From Planctomycetaceae bacterium (lineage in GTDB: Bacteria > Planctomycetota > Planctomycetia > Planctomycetales > Planctomycetaceae), in the NCBI GenBank assembly GCA_900299185.1, contig OMIV01000003.1, positions 1 to 62,895 of the forward strand: a DNA stretch of 62,895 nucleotides. The letters run 5' to 3'. The notes under the pieces are model-generated. The model did not search any database. It was not told the DNA's origin and was given only the letters and a program-made list of their open reading frames with translations. The stretch's first letter is position 1; the number at the start of each line of letters is the position of its first letter. Shown here one piece after another: positions 27,998 through 36,210 of this stretch. Both the position numbers and the translations under genes were made by a program.

Positions 27998-30829
27998 TCA
28001 TTCGACATACAAGAAGGCATTGCTGGCGAGCACCATTTGAGCGATGTCGGTCAGCGCGCGTTCGCGACCGTTTGCCGCGCCGCCGTATTCGCGAGTCTGT
28101 TCCGCGAGGAAACTACTTGCCGCAGCGAGTTCTCCTGACGTTGCCGCGCGACCGATCGCGATCTCGTACAGACGATTGACGATGGCCGCATCTTCAGAAG
28201 CATCGCGGGTCGCTCGGGCAGCGAATGCTTTCGCACGTCGAATGGCGAAGTCCGAATTGAGCATCGTCAAAGATTGCAGCGGCATGGTGGTTGTCGGTCG
28301 TTGCACGCAGTTCACCACTAAAGATGGCGCGTCGAACAAATTGAGTAGGCTCAGTGTTTGAGTGCGTCGTTGCTGCAAATAGATGGTGCGACGAAATGCT
28401 CCGGGATGTTGTTCGTCGACGAGGACTTCGGCGGTTCCCGAGCGTTGAGTTGGAACGTATGCGCCGCTGAGTCGCGGTTGCAGTTCGTTGCTCACGGACA
28501 GTAGCGCGTCGCGCAAAGCTTCGGCGTCGAGTCGTCGTAGCGGGAATCTTGCGAGCAGCTTGTTGTCGAGATCTTGCTGCGTTGAGTCGTTGAGTTGCGA
28601 TGACTGTCGGTAAGTATGCGAGGTCACGATCTGACGATGCAGCGACTTCAGACTCCAGTTCGAGCGAACGAATTCGGCGGCTAACCATTCGAGTAATTCG
28701 GGATGGCTCGGCGGCGTGCCGCTTGTTCCGAGATTGTCTGCGGTGGGTGCGAGTGCTCGCCCAAAGTGTTGTTGCCAGATGCGGTTGACCTGCACGCGAG
28801 CGAGTAGGGCAGCGGCTCTTGAGTTGGGTTGAGTGACCCAATGAGCGAGAGCCAAGCGACGTCCCGTGGTGCGATTGGGTTTGGAAGGCAGCGCGGGCAG
28901 ATCTCCGCTGCCATCGTCAATCGCCTGCAGCACACCGACTTCAACGACCTCGGAAGGAGTCATTGGGTTGCCTCGATCTAACCGCTTCACAACAGGTGGT
29001 TCGACTTGCAGGTCGGTCGTCCAAGCGAGCTTGCGGGGCTTGGGGAGTCGTTGCGTTTCAAGGTTCTTAGTTTGGCGATCCAGTGACGCGCGGCGTTGTT
29101 CGAGTTCCTTCATGAACTCGGTGAGTTGCTGGCGGTCGCTATCGCTGAGGTCATTTCGGCCTTGAGAGCTTTCGATCAACACGTTGTCGACGATGAAGCT
29201 ACGACCACAGCAGTACTCGAACCCGAAGGCTCCGTTGGGCAAGTCCTCGGCTTTGAGATCGATCGTTCGTTCTTCGGTGGTCCAATCCACCAATTGCTCA
29301 ACTCGAAACTTGCCTTGGCCAATGTTCGTAACCCGCAGGCCAAAGTTGCGACCGGCTTGATAGCCACTCTTTCCAATCGATCCGACGCTGCGTTCATCCT
29401 TGCCGGGATAGTCCACGAAGACCGCAGCACCACCGGCCGGGTTGCCATCGACCAAGATGTTGCCGCCAGCCGTGGAGCCGTTGTCGTTGAAGTCGTGCGC
29501 AGCAATGAAGAAGGCCACTCGTTCGGCGGGAGTGCCTTGTTGATCCAACTTGCGATCAAGCAAATCGAAGGTCACCTGAATCCAGTCGCCTTGCTTGTCG
29601 GGAGTCCAATCGAAGGTCGACTTTGTGACGACCCACTTATCTCCGCCGTTGCCGCCTTCGACGATTCGGAGCGTGCCGTTGACTCGCTCGGCAGCAGGCG
29701 CGGGAGCGACTCCTGCATGAGTGGCGAGCGTGACGACCGACGTGCCTCCAGGCCCATCATCTCCAGGAGCCGTGTTACTCCATTGGGCCGTGAATGACTC
29801 GGCAGGACCATCGTCAAAGGTGTCTTCAAAGAGGACCGCTGACTTCGGACGCGACCGTCGTTGCCAGTCGGCATGAGCGGCTCGCAAAGCTGCGATCTCG
29901 CGATTGATGCGTTCGTCTTCAGTTTGCCAACGCTCGAGTTCGCCGGGTCTTCGAGCAAAGACGACTCGATCGTTTGGGTTCCGCCACTTCTCAATATTGA
30001 ACGCCGGATAGAGCACCGCTTGCAGTCGGTAGTATTCGCGCTGAGTGATCGGTTCAAACTTGTGGTCGTGACACTTCGCGCATTGGATCGTCAGACCAAA
30101 CAACGACGAGACCAGAATCTGTTGCGCGGCTTCGAGCGCGTAGTAACGGTCAGCTCGAACTTCATCGGGATTGCCATCGCTCTCGCCGGAACCGTCGGGA
30201 CCATTGCGCAGGAAGTGAGTGGCTTCGAGGAGTTCGATCTCTTCGGCGGTCGTTGTGACGCCGTCTTTGTCGAGCGTGATTTGGCTGAGTTCGTCACCGG
30301 CGAGTTGCTCGCGGACAAAGACATCGAATGGTTTGTCGGCATTCAAAGAACGAACGACATAGTCTCGATAGCGATAAGCCAATGGTCGGTCTGTGTCGGC
30401 ATTGAAGTAACCGTTGGAGTCCGCATAGCCCGCGACATCTAGCCAATACTTGCCCCAACGCTCGCCATAATGAGGCGACGACAACAAACGATCGACGAGC
30501 CGTTCGTAAGCATCGTCAGCGGGATCATTCACGAACTCAGCCACGTCCTCGGGCGATGGCGGCAATCCAACGAGATCAAACGACAGTCGCCGAATGAGCG
30601 AGCGACGATCTGCTTCTGAGTTGAACTTCAGCCCGGCGGTTTGCTGTCGTGCTGCGATGAAGCGATCGATCGGGTGAGCATCGTTCATCGAAGTTGGTGG
30701 CGTGACTCGCTGCAAGCCGCGGAAAGACCAATGAGTCGGCTCTGCGCCGATCGAGACTTCTGTCGTCCCGATGAGCAGGCAGATCAAACTGCTGAGCCAA
30801 GTTCTCAATCGCATACCGGTCGGGTTCAT
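27998..30829 (-). CDS. DUF1549/DUF1553 (PSCyt2-PSD1) family protein
   Basis: This 943-residue exported protein has a signal peptide, then PSCyt2/DUF1549 (HPIDRFIAARQQTAGL...LVGLPPSPEDVAEF...SSPHYGERWGKYWLDVAGYADSNG, ending with CAKCHDHKFEPI near 255-266, a CxxCH heme-like site), and PSD1/DUF1553 (LAHWVTQPNSRAAALLARVQVNRIWQQHFG...LLEWLAAEFV...SLTMLNSDF) at the C-terminus. Between them, residues about 335-555 (VLFEDTFDDG...AFGFEYCCGR) look like an inserted beta-sandwich domain. The family is a planctomycete hallmark with proposed roles in polysaccharide breakdown. The usual DUF1501 partner gene is absent. Confidence 0.93.
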   Translation of the reverse strand: MNPTGMRLRTWLSSLICLLIGTTEVSIGAEPTHWSFRGLQRVTPPTSMNDAHPIDRFIAARQQTAGLKFNSEADRRSLIRRLSFDLVGLPPSPEDVAEFVNDPADDAYERLVDRLLSSPHYGERWGKYWLDVAGYADSNGYFNADTDRPLAYRYRDYVVRSLNADKPFDVFVREQLAGDELSQITLDKDGVTTTAEEIELLEATHFLRNGPDGSGESDGNPDEVRADRYYALEAAQQILVSSLFGLTIQCAKCHDHKFEPITQREYYRLQAVLYPAFNIEKWRNPNDRVVFARRPGELERWQTEDERINREIAALRAAHADWQRRSRPKSAVLFEDTFDDGPAESFTAQWSNTAPGDDGPGGTSVVTLATHAGVAPAPAAERVNGTLRIVEGGNGGDKWVVTKSTFDWTPDKQGDWIQVTFDLLDRKLDQQGTPAERVAFFIAAHDFNDNGSTAGGNILVDGNPAGGAAVFVDYPGKDERSVGSIGKSGYQAGRNFGLRVTNIGQGKFRVEQLVDWTTEERTIDLKAEDLPNGAFGFEYCCGRSFIVDNVLIESSQGRNDLSDSDRQQLTEFMKELEQRRASLDRQTKNLETQRLPKPRKLAWTTDLQVEPPVVKRLDRGNPMTPSEVVEVGVLQAIDDGSGDLPALPSKPNRTTGRRLALAHWVTQPNSRAAALLARVQVNRIWQQHFGRALAPTADNLGTSGTPPSHPELLEWLAAEFVRSNWSLKSLHRQIVTSHTYRQSSQLNDSTQQDLDNKLLARFPLRRLDAEALRDALLSVSNELQPRLSGAYVPTQRSGTAEVLVDEQHPGAFRRTIYLQQRRTQTLSLLNLFDAPSLVVNCVQRPTTTMPLQSLTMLNSDFAIRRAKAFAARATRDASEDAAIVNRLYEIAIGRAATSGELAAASSFLAEQTREYGGAANGRERALTDIAQMVLASNAFLYVE

Positions 30830-30916
30830 GCATCTTCTCGCGTCAGTAAGGAAATCATGACGCCAGCAGTGTAGCCATCATCGGTCGGAGTAAAGGCTGA
30901 GGACCGGAAACGACAG

Positions 30917-30960
30917 ACCCCACATGCACGAACCGGAGATGTCCGGTGCTTGCATGTGGG
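30917..30960 (-). terminator. Terminator-like hairpin after the fliL-like gene
   Basis: CCCCACATGCA pairs with TGCATGTGGGG (11 bp), with an inner 4-bp CCGG/CCGG pair. It starts 24 bases after the fliL-like stop on the minus strand. The T-run is poor (TCTGTCGTTT). Confidence 0.65.
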
Positions 30961-30983
30961 GCCAATGAGATTGAGATGGAGAC

Positions 30984-31544
30984 TTAACGCTCGATGGTTT
31001 TGTACTCGCTGAGAATGATCTCGCTGACATAGCTCTGTCGGAGGATGCGATTGATCTCCTCGCGAATCTGGCGCTTCAAGGAACTCAACGCGGGATCGTT
31101 GAGATCGTCGAGCGTCGAAGTGCGAATGAGTCGTTCAACAGCTTCTCGAACTCGTGCTTTGTTGTCTTCACGAGCAGCCGTTTCAAAGGCGACTTTTTGA
31201 TCGTGTGCAACTAGAGCATAGAGCTTGAAAGAAACCTGCAAGGTTGTGTCTGCTGCGGCAAGTCGATTGGTGATGCTGTAACCATCGAGCTCGGCTTCCA
31301 CGAAGCTGGTAGGTGGCGGTGGCGGCGGCTCAGCATGCTTCTTCTCCTCGCCATGCCCGTCGGTAGCGGCCTCGACTTCATGGCCACCTGAACCAAACCC
31401 GACAACAAAGAAGACGGCGGCTTCCACAATCATCGCGGCCATGATGATGGCGATGAATTTCAGCTTTCCGCCCTTGGCGGGCTTGGCTTCCGCAGCAGCG
31501 GCTTGACCTTCTTCTGTTTCAGGAGCCGGAGCTTCATGCGACAT
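30984..31544 (-). CDS. FliL-like flagellar basal-body-associated protein
   Basis: The 186-residue protein has an Ala/Glu-rich cytoplasmic start, one membrane helix (LKFIAIIMAAMIVEAAVFFVVGFG, about 28-51), a Pro-rich linker and a periplasmic domain ending in the FliL-type pattern LKRQIREEINRILRQSYVSEIILSEYKTIE. FliL-type proteins surround the stator. It stands alone, away from motA/motB and from the two flagellar clusters here. AAAGG precedes the ATG. Divergence from standard FliL makes this a likely rather than certain call. Confidence 0.72.
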   Translation of the reverse strand: MSHEAPAPETEEGQAAAAEAKPAKGGKLKFIAIIMAAMIVEAAVFFVVGFGSGGHEVEAATDGHGEEKKHAEPPPPPPTSFVEAELDGYSITNRLAAADTTLQVSFKLYALVAHDQKVAFETAAREDNKARVREAVERLIRTSTLDDLNDPALSSLKRQIREEINRILRQSYVSEIILSEYKTIER

Positions 31545-31767
31545 GCCTGCGACCTTTATGCGAGTGGTTGAGACGGCGGCGGTGGGAGTTCGATGAATGT
31601 CGAAGGACCAACGCGCACCGGTTTCAGCAATCAGTTCGCTCTAACCATTGGTCGCCAAACTCAAGTCGGCAAATTGGCCGCGTGCAGCAGTGCGGCAATG
31701 AGGCATTCGCCTGACGACCTCGCTCTCGATTGGGAGGAAGTGACGGCGGCGTCTTCGCAGGTAGGGC

Positions 31768-32610
31768 CTACGACCGACCTTCATTCACTGAAGGGCCGGT
31801 GAGGCAATAGCTGACTGCTCCGCAGATTCGGCTCAGGGATTCAATCGCTTTGGGGCTCAGCCTCAGCAGCCGCGTGAGTGCTTTGATGGAGTGCCGCGAG
31901 ACCACCTTGAATTGAGTCGCTAAGGTCGAGCGACCTGCTCGGTACTTGCACTTGTAGTAGGTCTCGGACCAACCCATGTGAAAGTCGCGTCGAAAACGTA
32001 TGCGAGTGCTGCGCGGTGATGATTCACCGATTAAGTGGCGTGCTCGAGCTTGAGGAACGTAGAGCAGTTTGAGTCCTGCCAACTTAGCTTTCGCGCAGAG
32101 GTCAGTGTCCTCATAGAAGAGGAACAAGTTCGGATCGAAGTAGCCGATCTTCTCAAATGCCGAACACCTCAAGAGCAAGCAAGCTCCGCTGAGCATGTCG
32201 CGATATTCCGATGACACCGTGAGATTCGATTCTGCCGTGTCATCTAACTCTGGCCCCGCAATCGCCGCGCTGCGATCGGCCTCTAAGGCTTCGACCAAGC
32301 GTTCGAGCGAGCCGAATTCCAAGAAGCAGTCAGGATTCAAAACCAGAGAATAAGGCGTTGTGGTGCGCGCGAGGTTTTCGTTGTGACCTCGACCAAACCC
32401 GATGTTCTGAGCTGACTCTGTAACAATAACTTCTGGATGATCGCGTCGGATGATCGCGAGCGTGTCATCACTACTGGCGTTATCGAAGACTCTCACCGTC
32501 GCTCCGCGAGGCAGTCGAGCCAGGCAATCCGAGATCACCTTGCGACTGTTGTAGGTCACGATGCTGATCGTCACCGCTGAGGTCACAGGATTTGAATCGA
32601 CGCTGGCCAT
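31768..32610 (-). CDS. Family 2 glycosyltransferase (rhamnosyltransferase-like)
   Basis: The 280-residue protein has the GT-A fold signature VTISIVTYNSRKVISDCLARLP, VRVFDNASSDDT, NIGFGRGHNENL, and the metal-binding region YSLVLNPDCFLE (a DxD-like site) with FLFYEDTDLCAKAKLAG. These enzymes transfer sugars, often in polysaccharide or O-antigen assembly. The ATG at 32610 follows GGCGGTG. A methyltransferase gene lies upstream in the same direction, 286 bases away. Confidence 0.88.
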   Translation of the reverse strand: MASVDSNPVTSAVTISIVTYNSRKVISDCLARLPRGATVRVFDNASSDDTLAIIRRDHPEVIVTESAQNIGFGRGHNENLARTTTPYSLVLNPDCFLEFGSLERLVEALEADRSAAIAGPELDDTAESNLTVSSEYRDMLSGACLLLRCSAFEKIGYFDPNLFLFYEDTDLCAKAKLAGLKLLYVPQARARHLIGESSPRSTRIRFRRDFHMGWSETYYKCKYRAGRSTLATQFKVVSRHSIKALTRLLRLSPKAIESLSRICGAVSYCLTGPSVNEGRS

Positions 32611-32820
32611 GATGGCACCGCCAAAGTGAGGAGTTTTTATTCCAGCTCGAAATACTTACGCGCGTGATTGCCGGAAACTCCGAGACGCACTCGCGAGCAC
32701 TTGCCGCTGGTGGAACTCGTCCCCAGGCAGTGCTTGGGGACAAGCGAGTCGACGATGTTTCGAACGTCCGTGATGGGACCAGTGCCTCTTCAAAGCTAAG
32801 TTTTCGAAACGCTCATCTCA

Positions 32821-32866
32821 GTCGCGGAGCGACTGAGCTACGTAGGCGAGTCGCTCCGCGACTCGC
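32821..32866. repeat. 46-nt dispersed palindromic repeat, copy 2
   Basis: GTCGCGGAGCGACT and AGTCGCTCCGCGAC form a perfect 14-bp stem around a 14-nt loop. It matches copy 1 (26565-26610) at 41 of 46 positions. It lies 30 bases after the methyltransferase stop on the minus strand. Confidence 0.75.
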
Positions 32867-32896
32867 TTTACTCGAAACTCACGCCTTGAAGATGCA

Positions 32897-33601
32897 CTAA
32901 GCCGCTGACTTCACTCGGACGATGCCGATGCCGAAGCCACATTGCTGCTTGTTGTCGACGAACTCTTCGAACTCGACTGTCGGACGCAAGTGCTTCCAGA
33001 ACTCGAAGACTTGGTTCTCGGGTAGCGGCTGATTCTCAACGATGTCATGGAACGCGATCAGTCCTCCGGGGCGAACCATGTGCTTGTAAAGCTCGTAGTC
33101 CTGACGCACTCCGACTTCCGTGTGGTCGCCGTCAATGAAGAGGAAGTCGACCTTCTCGCCATCAAACATTTTCTCGACCGATGCTGCGAAGCTGGGGTCA
33201 TGGGAGTTCCCAATCACAAGCCGACAATCGCAGTTCGACTTGGGGCTTGCGAATTGTTCGTAGAGCGGACGTTGGCGGCTGAGGTCGTTGATGTCGCAAC
33301 TGATGACTCGCTTCGATGCGAGTTGCGACCAGATAAACAAAGTGCCGCCGCGAGCCGTGCCAATCTCCAAAATGTTCTTGGGCTTCAGAGCTGCGACGCT
33401 CTTGGCGAGATTCAGGATCTCCGAACGAACCTGGGTCGTCGTCACTCGGAAGTAACCATGACCGCCGAAGTTCATGGCTTGATCGACAATCTCATCCAGC
33501 GTGTGCTCGGTGCGATGAAACGCTTTGAGTTTGGAAAACGAGAGGTAGCGATCAACCGGGGCACGCAGACGGCGAATTGTTTCTCGACTCAACAGTCTCA
33601 T
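32897..33601 (-). CDS. Class I SAM-dependent methyltransferase (CmcI/Methyltransf_24-like)
   Basis: The 234-residue protein has the Rossmann-like SAM site KNILEIGTARGGTLFIWSQLA (motif I near residue 77), RVISCDIND (motif II), VDFLFIDGDHTEVGVRQDYELY and VRPGGLIAFHDI. This matches the cephalosporin-hydroxylase/CmcI-like methyltransferases often found with polysaccharide genes. The ATG at 33601 is preceded by AAAGGA. It is followed on the same strand by the glycosyltransferase gene, suggesting a surface-glycan role. Confidence 0.83.
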   Translation of the reverse strand: MRLLSRETIRRLRAPVDRYLSFSKLKAFHRTEHTLDEIVDQAMNFGGHGYFRVTTTQVRSEILNLAKSVAALKPKNILEIGTARGGTLFIWSQLASKRVISCDINDLSRQRPLYEQFASPKSNCDCRLVIGNSHDPSFAASVEKMFDGEKVDFLFIDGDHTEVGVRQDYELYKHMVRPGGLIAFHDIVENQPLPENQVFEFWKHLRPTVEFEEFVDNKQQCGFGIGIVRVKSAA

Positions 33602-33993
33602 GATCAATCCTTTGATTCGATGCGAGCCGCGTTCGACCGTCATCCATGAAGTCGAGATCTCCGCGCGCCTCGGTGTTTGAATTGAGGCACTGACTGTGCC
33701 GCAGCATCATTGGCGATCACCGGGCACATCAATTGAGTCGGCTGAGTTCTCGCGCCCTAAGCATCGCGGACGGACCATAGCGCCGTTTCAAGAAAGGGGT
33801 CAATATGGTCCTGAGGCATACTTATTCGAACCAAATTAGCTCGCTAACCGGGGTTGTCGCGTTGGAATCACCTTTGTAAGGTCCGCCGCCCGTCAGCCCT
33901 GAGCCTAAGATTCCCAGTGGAAATTGGCCCTGTGGCTGCATGGTGATTATGGCTTGGTTTTGCAAAGCGTCAGTCGTGGCAAGGAGGCCCCGT
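33602..33993. other. Intergenic region between divergent genes
   Basis: About 390 bases between the methyltransferase and rimI genes, which must contain both promoters. I see no hairpin, repeat, tRNA or clear promoter. Confidence 0.5.
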
Positions 33994-34527
33994 ATGACCG
34001 TGCGACATCTTGATACCGACTTGCAGGTTCAGATCCGGTGGCTCATCCGCCGTGACATGTCGGACGTGCTCCGCATCGAGCAGGACTGCTTCGAATTCGC
34101 GTGGAGCGAAGATGATTTCTTGGGATGCCTGCGCCAGCGTAATTGCATTGGCATGGTGGCCGAGTGTGATCAGCACATCGTTGGCTTCATGATTTATGAA
34201 CTCCATAAGTCCCGCTTGAGCGTCTTGAACTTCGCCGTCTCGCCGGAGTGCCGTCGTCTCGGCGTAGGGACTCAGATGGTTCAGAAACTCGTCGACAAGT
34301 TGTCTCAGCAGCGTCGCAACGAGATCTTGTTGGAAGTCCGCGAGACGAACTTGGGTGCTCAACTCTTCTTCCGTCAGCATGGCTTTCGCGCGGTCAACAT
34401 CTTGCGTGGGCATTACGACGATACGACCGAAGACGCATACATCATGCGCTATCGACTCGAAGAAGGGGCGACGATTCCGCTCCCGGCTTCCGTTCGAAAT
34501 CGGATCTCAGAATTTGACGCGGCCTAA
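33994..34527 (+). CDS. rimI: Ribosomal-protein-alanine N-acetyltransferase-like GNAT protein
   Basis: The 177-residue protein carries the GNAT acetyl-CoA pattern: LNFAVSPECRRLGVGTQMVQKLVDKL (motif A, RxxGxG/A) and NEILLEVRETNLGAQLFFRQHGFRAVNILRGHY, as in RimI. RimI acetylates the N-terminal Ala of ribosomal protein S18; other targets are possible. The ATG at 33994 has AAGGAGG six bases upstream, so the open frame beginning at 33940 is not used. Confidence 0.82.
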   Translation: MTVRHLDTDLQVQIRWLIRRDMSDVLRIEQDCFEFAWSEDDFLGCLRQRNCIGMVAECDQHIVGFMIYELHKSRLSVLNFAVSPECRRLGVGTQMVQKLVDKLSQQRRNEILLEVRETNLGAQLFFRQHGFRAVNILRGHYDDTTEDAYIMRYRLEEGATIPLPASVRNRISEFDAA

Positions 34528-34982
34528 GCTCTCGCGATTTGTCGTTGATAGCACTAACGCGAGGTTTCTGTGGGCGCTCTCTTTGTGTGGGTGATGCCCG
34601 CCGAGCCAATCGATCCGGTTGTTCCTAGGGCTGCGCGGGCAACGGTGCGATGCTTTATATGACGTTCAGTTGCAGCGGATTTGCTTGGCCTACAGCGAAC
34701 GAGCCAACGATTTGAGGCTCGTTGACAATTAAAAAAAGCAGGACTAAGTTCTGACCGAGCCCTTCGCCGATGGGCTTTGACGCTGCTTGCCGAGTTCCTA
34801 CCTCTCGCTCCTGTCGGCTGATCGAGCTTCCGGAAGCTCGCAATCAATCAGTAGCCGGCCTCGCAGCCGGGTTTGAGACTGCCTACTGAATGCGCTCAGT
34901 CCCGAAACTCAACGGGCCTTTGATTCCGCTCGGTAGCTCCCACACGTTGGCCAAGTCAGCGCACTTCACAGAGAAAACAACT
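34528..34982. other. Intergenic region before the DUF1573 gene
   Basis: About 455 bases. It holds a hairpin AACGAGCC/GGCTCGTT at 34699-34723 and a promoter-like pair of hexamers at 34722-34750. No convincing gene is seen; the 97-codon minus frame at 34554-34847 has no features. Confidence 0.5.
34722..34750 (+). promoter_or_regulatory. Candidate sigma-70 promoter
   Basis: A perfect -35 hexamer TTGACA, an A-rich 17-nt spacer and TAAGTT as a weak -10 lie about 230 bases upstream of the DUF1573 start. Read by eye only. Confidence 0.35.
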
Positions 34983-36008
34983 ATGCAGAACCGACGCCAG
35001 TTTCTTGCTCAATCCGTCGCCACCACATTGGCAACTTCAGTCATTGGAGGGACCGGGATCGCCGTCGCTCAAGACTCCCAAGAATGGGCTTACAAGCTTT
35101 TCGAAAAGCGGTCTCACGACTTTGGTACCGTCGCTCGCGGTGCAGAAACCGTTTATCGGCTCAAGCTGAAAAACATCTACGAGCAAGACGTGCATATCGC
35201 CGAGATCCGCAAGAACTGCGGATGCACCAACGCCAAGCCAGAGAAGGAGACGTTGAAGAGCCTCGAAGAGACCTACATCGCCATCGAGATGAACACCGTC
35301 AAGTTTGAGAACTTGAAGACGTCGAGCATCGTCGTCGTGATTGATCGTCCTCAGTTCGCCGAAGTGACGATTCCAATTCAGGCCTACATCCGACGCGACG
35401 TTGTTCTGCAACCGGGTGCTGCTCAGTTCGGCTCGGTCTATCGAGACGACAAGAACGACAAGGTCTTGAAACTGCAGTACGCAGGGCGTGACGATTGGCG
35501 GATCAAGGACATTAAGACCAACCACGAGCACATCAACGCTAAGGTCGTTGAAACGAATCGGGGAAGTGGCCGTGTCGACTACGACGTCATCGTAGAACTC
35601 TCTCCGAATGCCCCCATCGGCGCGTTGCGTCAATACATGACGATCGTCACTGACGACGAGAAGAGCCCCCACGTACCAGTTTTGGTCGAAGCTGATATCC
35701 GAGCTGATATTTCCGTTGATCCCGCCGTCGTTTCGTTGGGGACTTTGACTCCGGGCCAAGCCAAGACAGTGCAGGTCGTCCTCAAGGGCCGTAAGCCGTT
35801 CTCTGTGGAAAGCGTCACGTGCGAAAAAGTGAAGGACGTATTCCAAGTGCGGTTGCCGAAGAATCCTGGCCCCGTGCAAATCATTCCACTGACAGTGACG
35901 GCTCCTGATACCCCTGGCACGCTCGACGAAGAATTGAGCGTGGCGATTCCAGGACGTGCCGACCCCGTGAAATTCCGAGCCTATGCCAAGATCGTTGCAC
36001 GCGAGTAA
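34983..36008 (+). CDS. Exported DUF1573 family protein
   Basis: The 341-residue protein begins with a Tat-type signal (NRRQFLAQSVATTLATSVIG) and follows with a DUF1573 domain: SHDFGTVARGAETVYRLKLKN and the family Cys motif RKNCGCTNAKPEKETL. A second Ig-like domain (DPAVVSLGTLTPGQAKTVQVVLKGRKPFSVESV) occupies about 235-335. DUF1573 proteins are common in planctomycetes and Bacteroidetes and have no known activity. The ATG at 34983 starts the signal; the frame stays open to 34890. A strong terminator follows. Confidence 0.85.
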   Translation: MQNRRQFLAQSVATTLATSVIGGTGIAVAQDSQEWAYKLFEKRSHDFGTVARGAETVYRLKLKNIYEQDVHIAEIRKNCGCTNAKPEKETLKSLEETYIAIEMNTVKFENLKTSSIVVVIDRPQFAEVTIPIQAYIRRDVVLQPGAAQFGSVYRDDKNDKVLKLQYAGRDDWRIKDIKTNHEHINAKVVETNRGSGRVDYDVIVELSPNAPIGALRQYMTIVTDDEKSPHVPVLVEADIRADISVDPAVVSLGTLTPGQAKTVQVVLKGRKPFSVESVTCEKVKDVFQVRLPKNPGPVQIIPLTVTAPDTPGTLDEELSVAIPGRADPVKFRAYAKIVARE

Positions 36009-36038
36009 GTCTTGGTTTTTGAAGGCGACACGTGGCTA

Positions 36039-36083
36039 AACACGACCATCCGTCGAATCCGACGGATGGTCGTGTTCGTTTTT
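36039..36083 (+). terminator. Rho-independent terminator after the DUF1573 gene
   Basis: AACACGACCATCCGTCG and CGACGGATGGTCGTGTT form a 17-bp perfect stem with a 4-nt loop, followed by CGTTTTT. Confidence 0.95.
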
Positions 36084-36210
36084 ACGGCCAGCATCTCTAT
36101 GTGTTTGCTGATGTGAGAGCGAGGCTGTGACAAGACGAGTGACCGGCACCGAGATCTGGCTAAGATCCGTACCGCGCGACTCCTGTCTTCTCACCGAAAA
36201 TAGGCCTCTC

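Noticed and set aside
29096-29797. 233-codon plus-strand frame opposite the PSCyt2/PSD1 protein
   Set aside because: Antisense to the inserted domain, open by chance.
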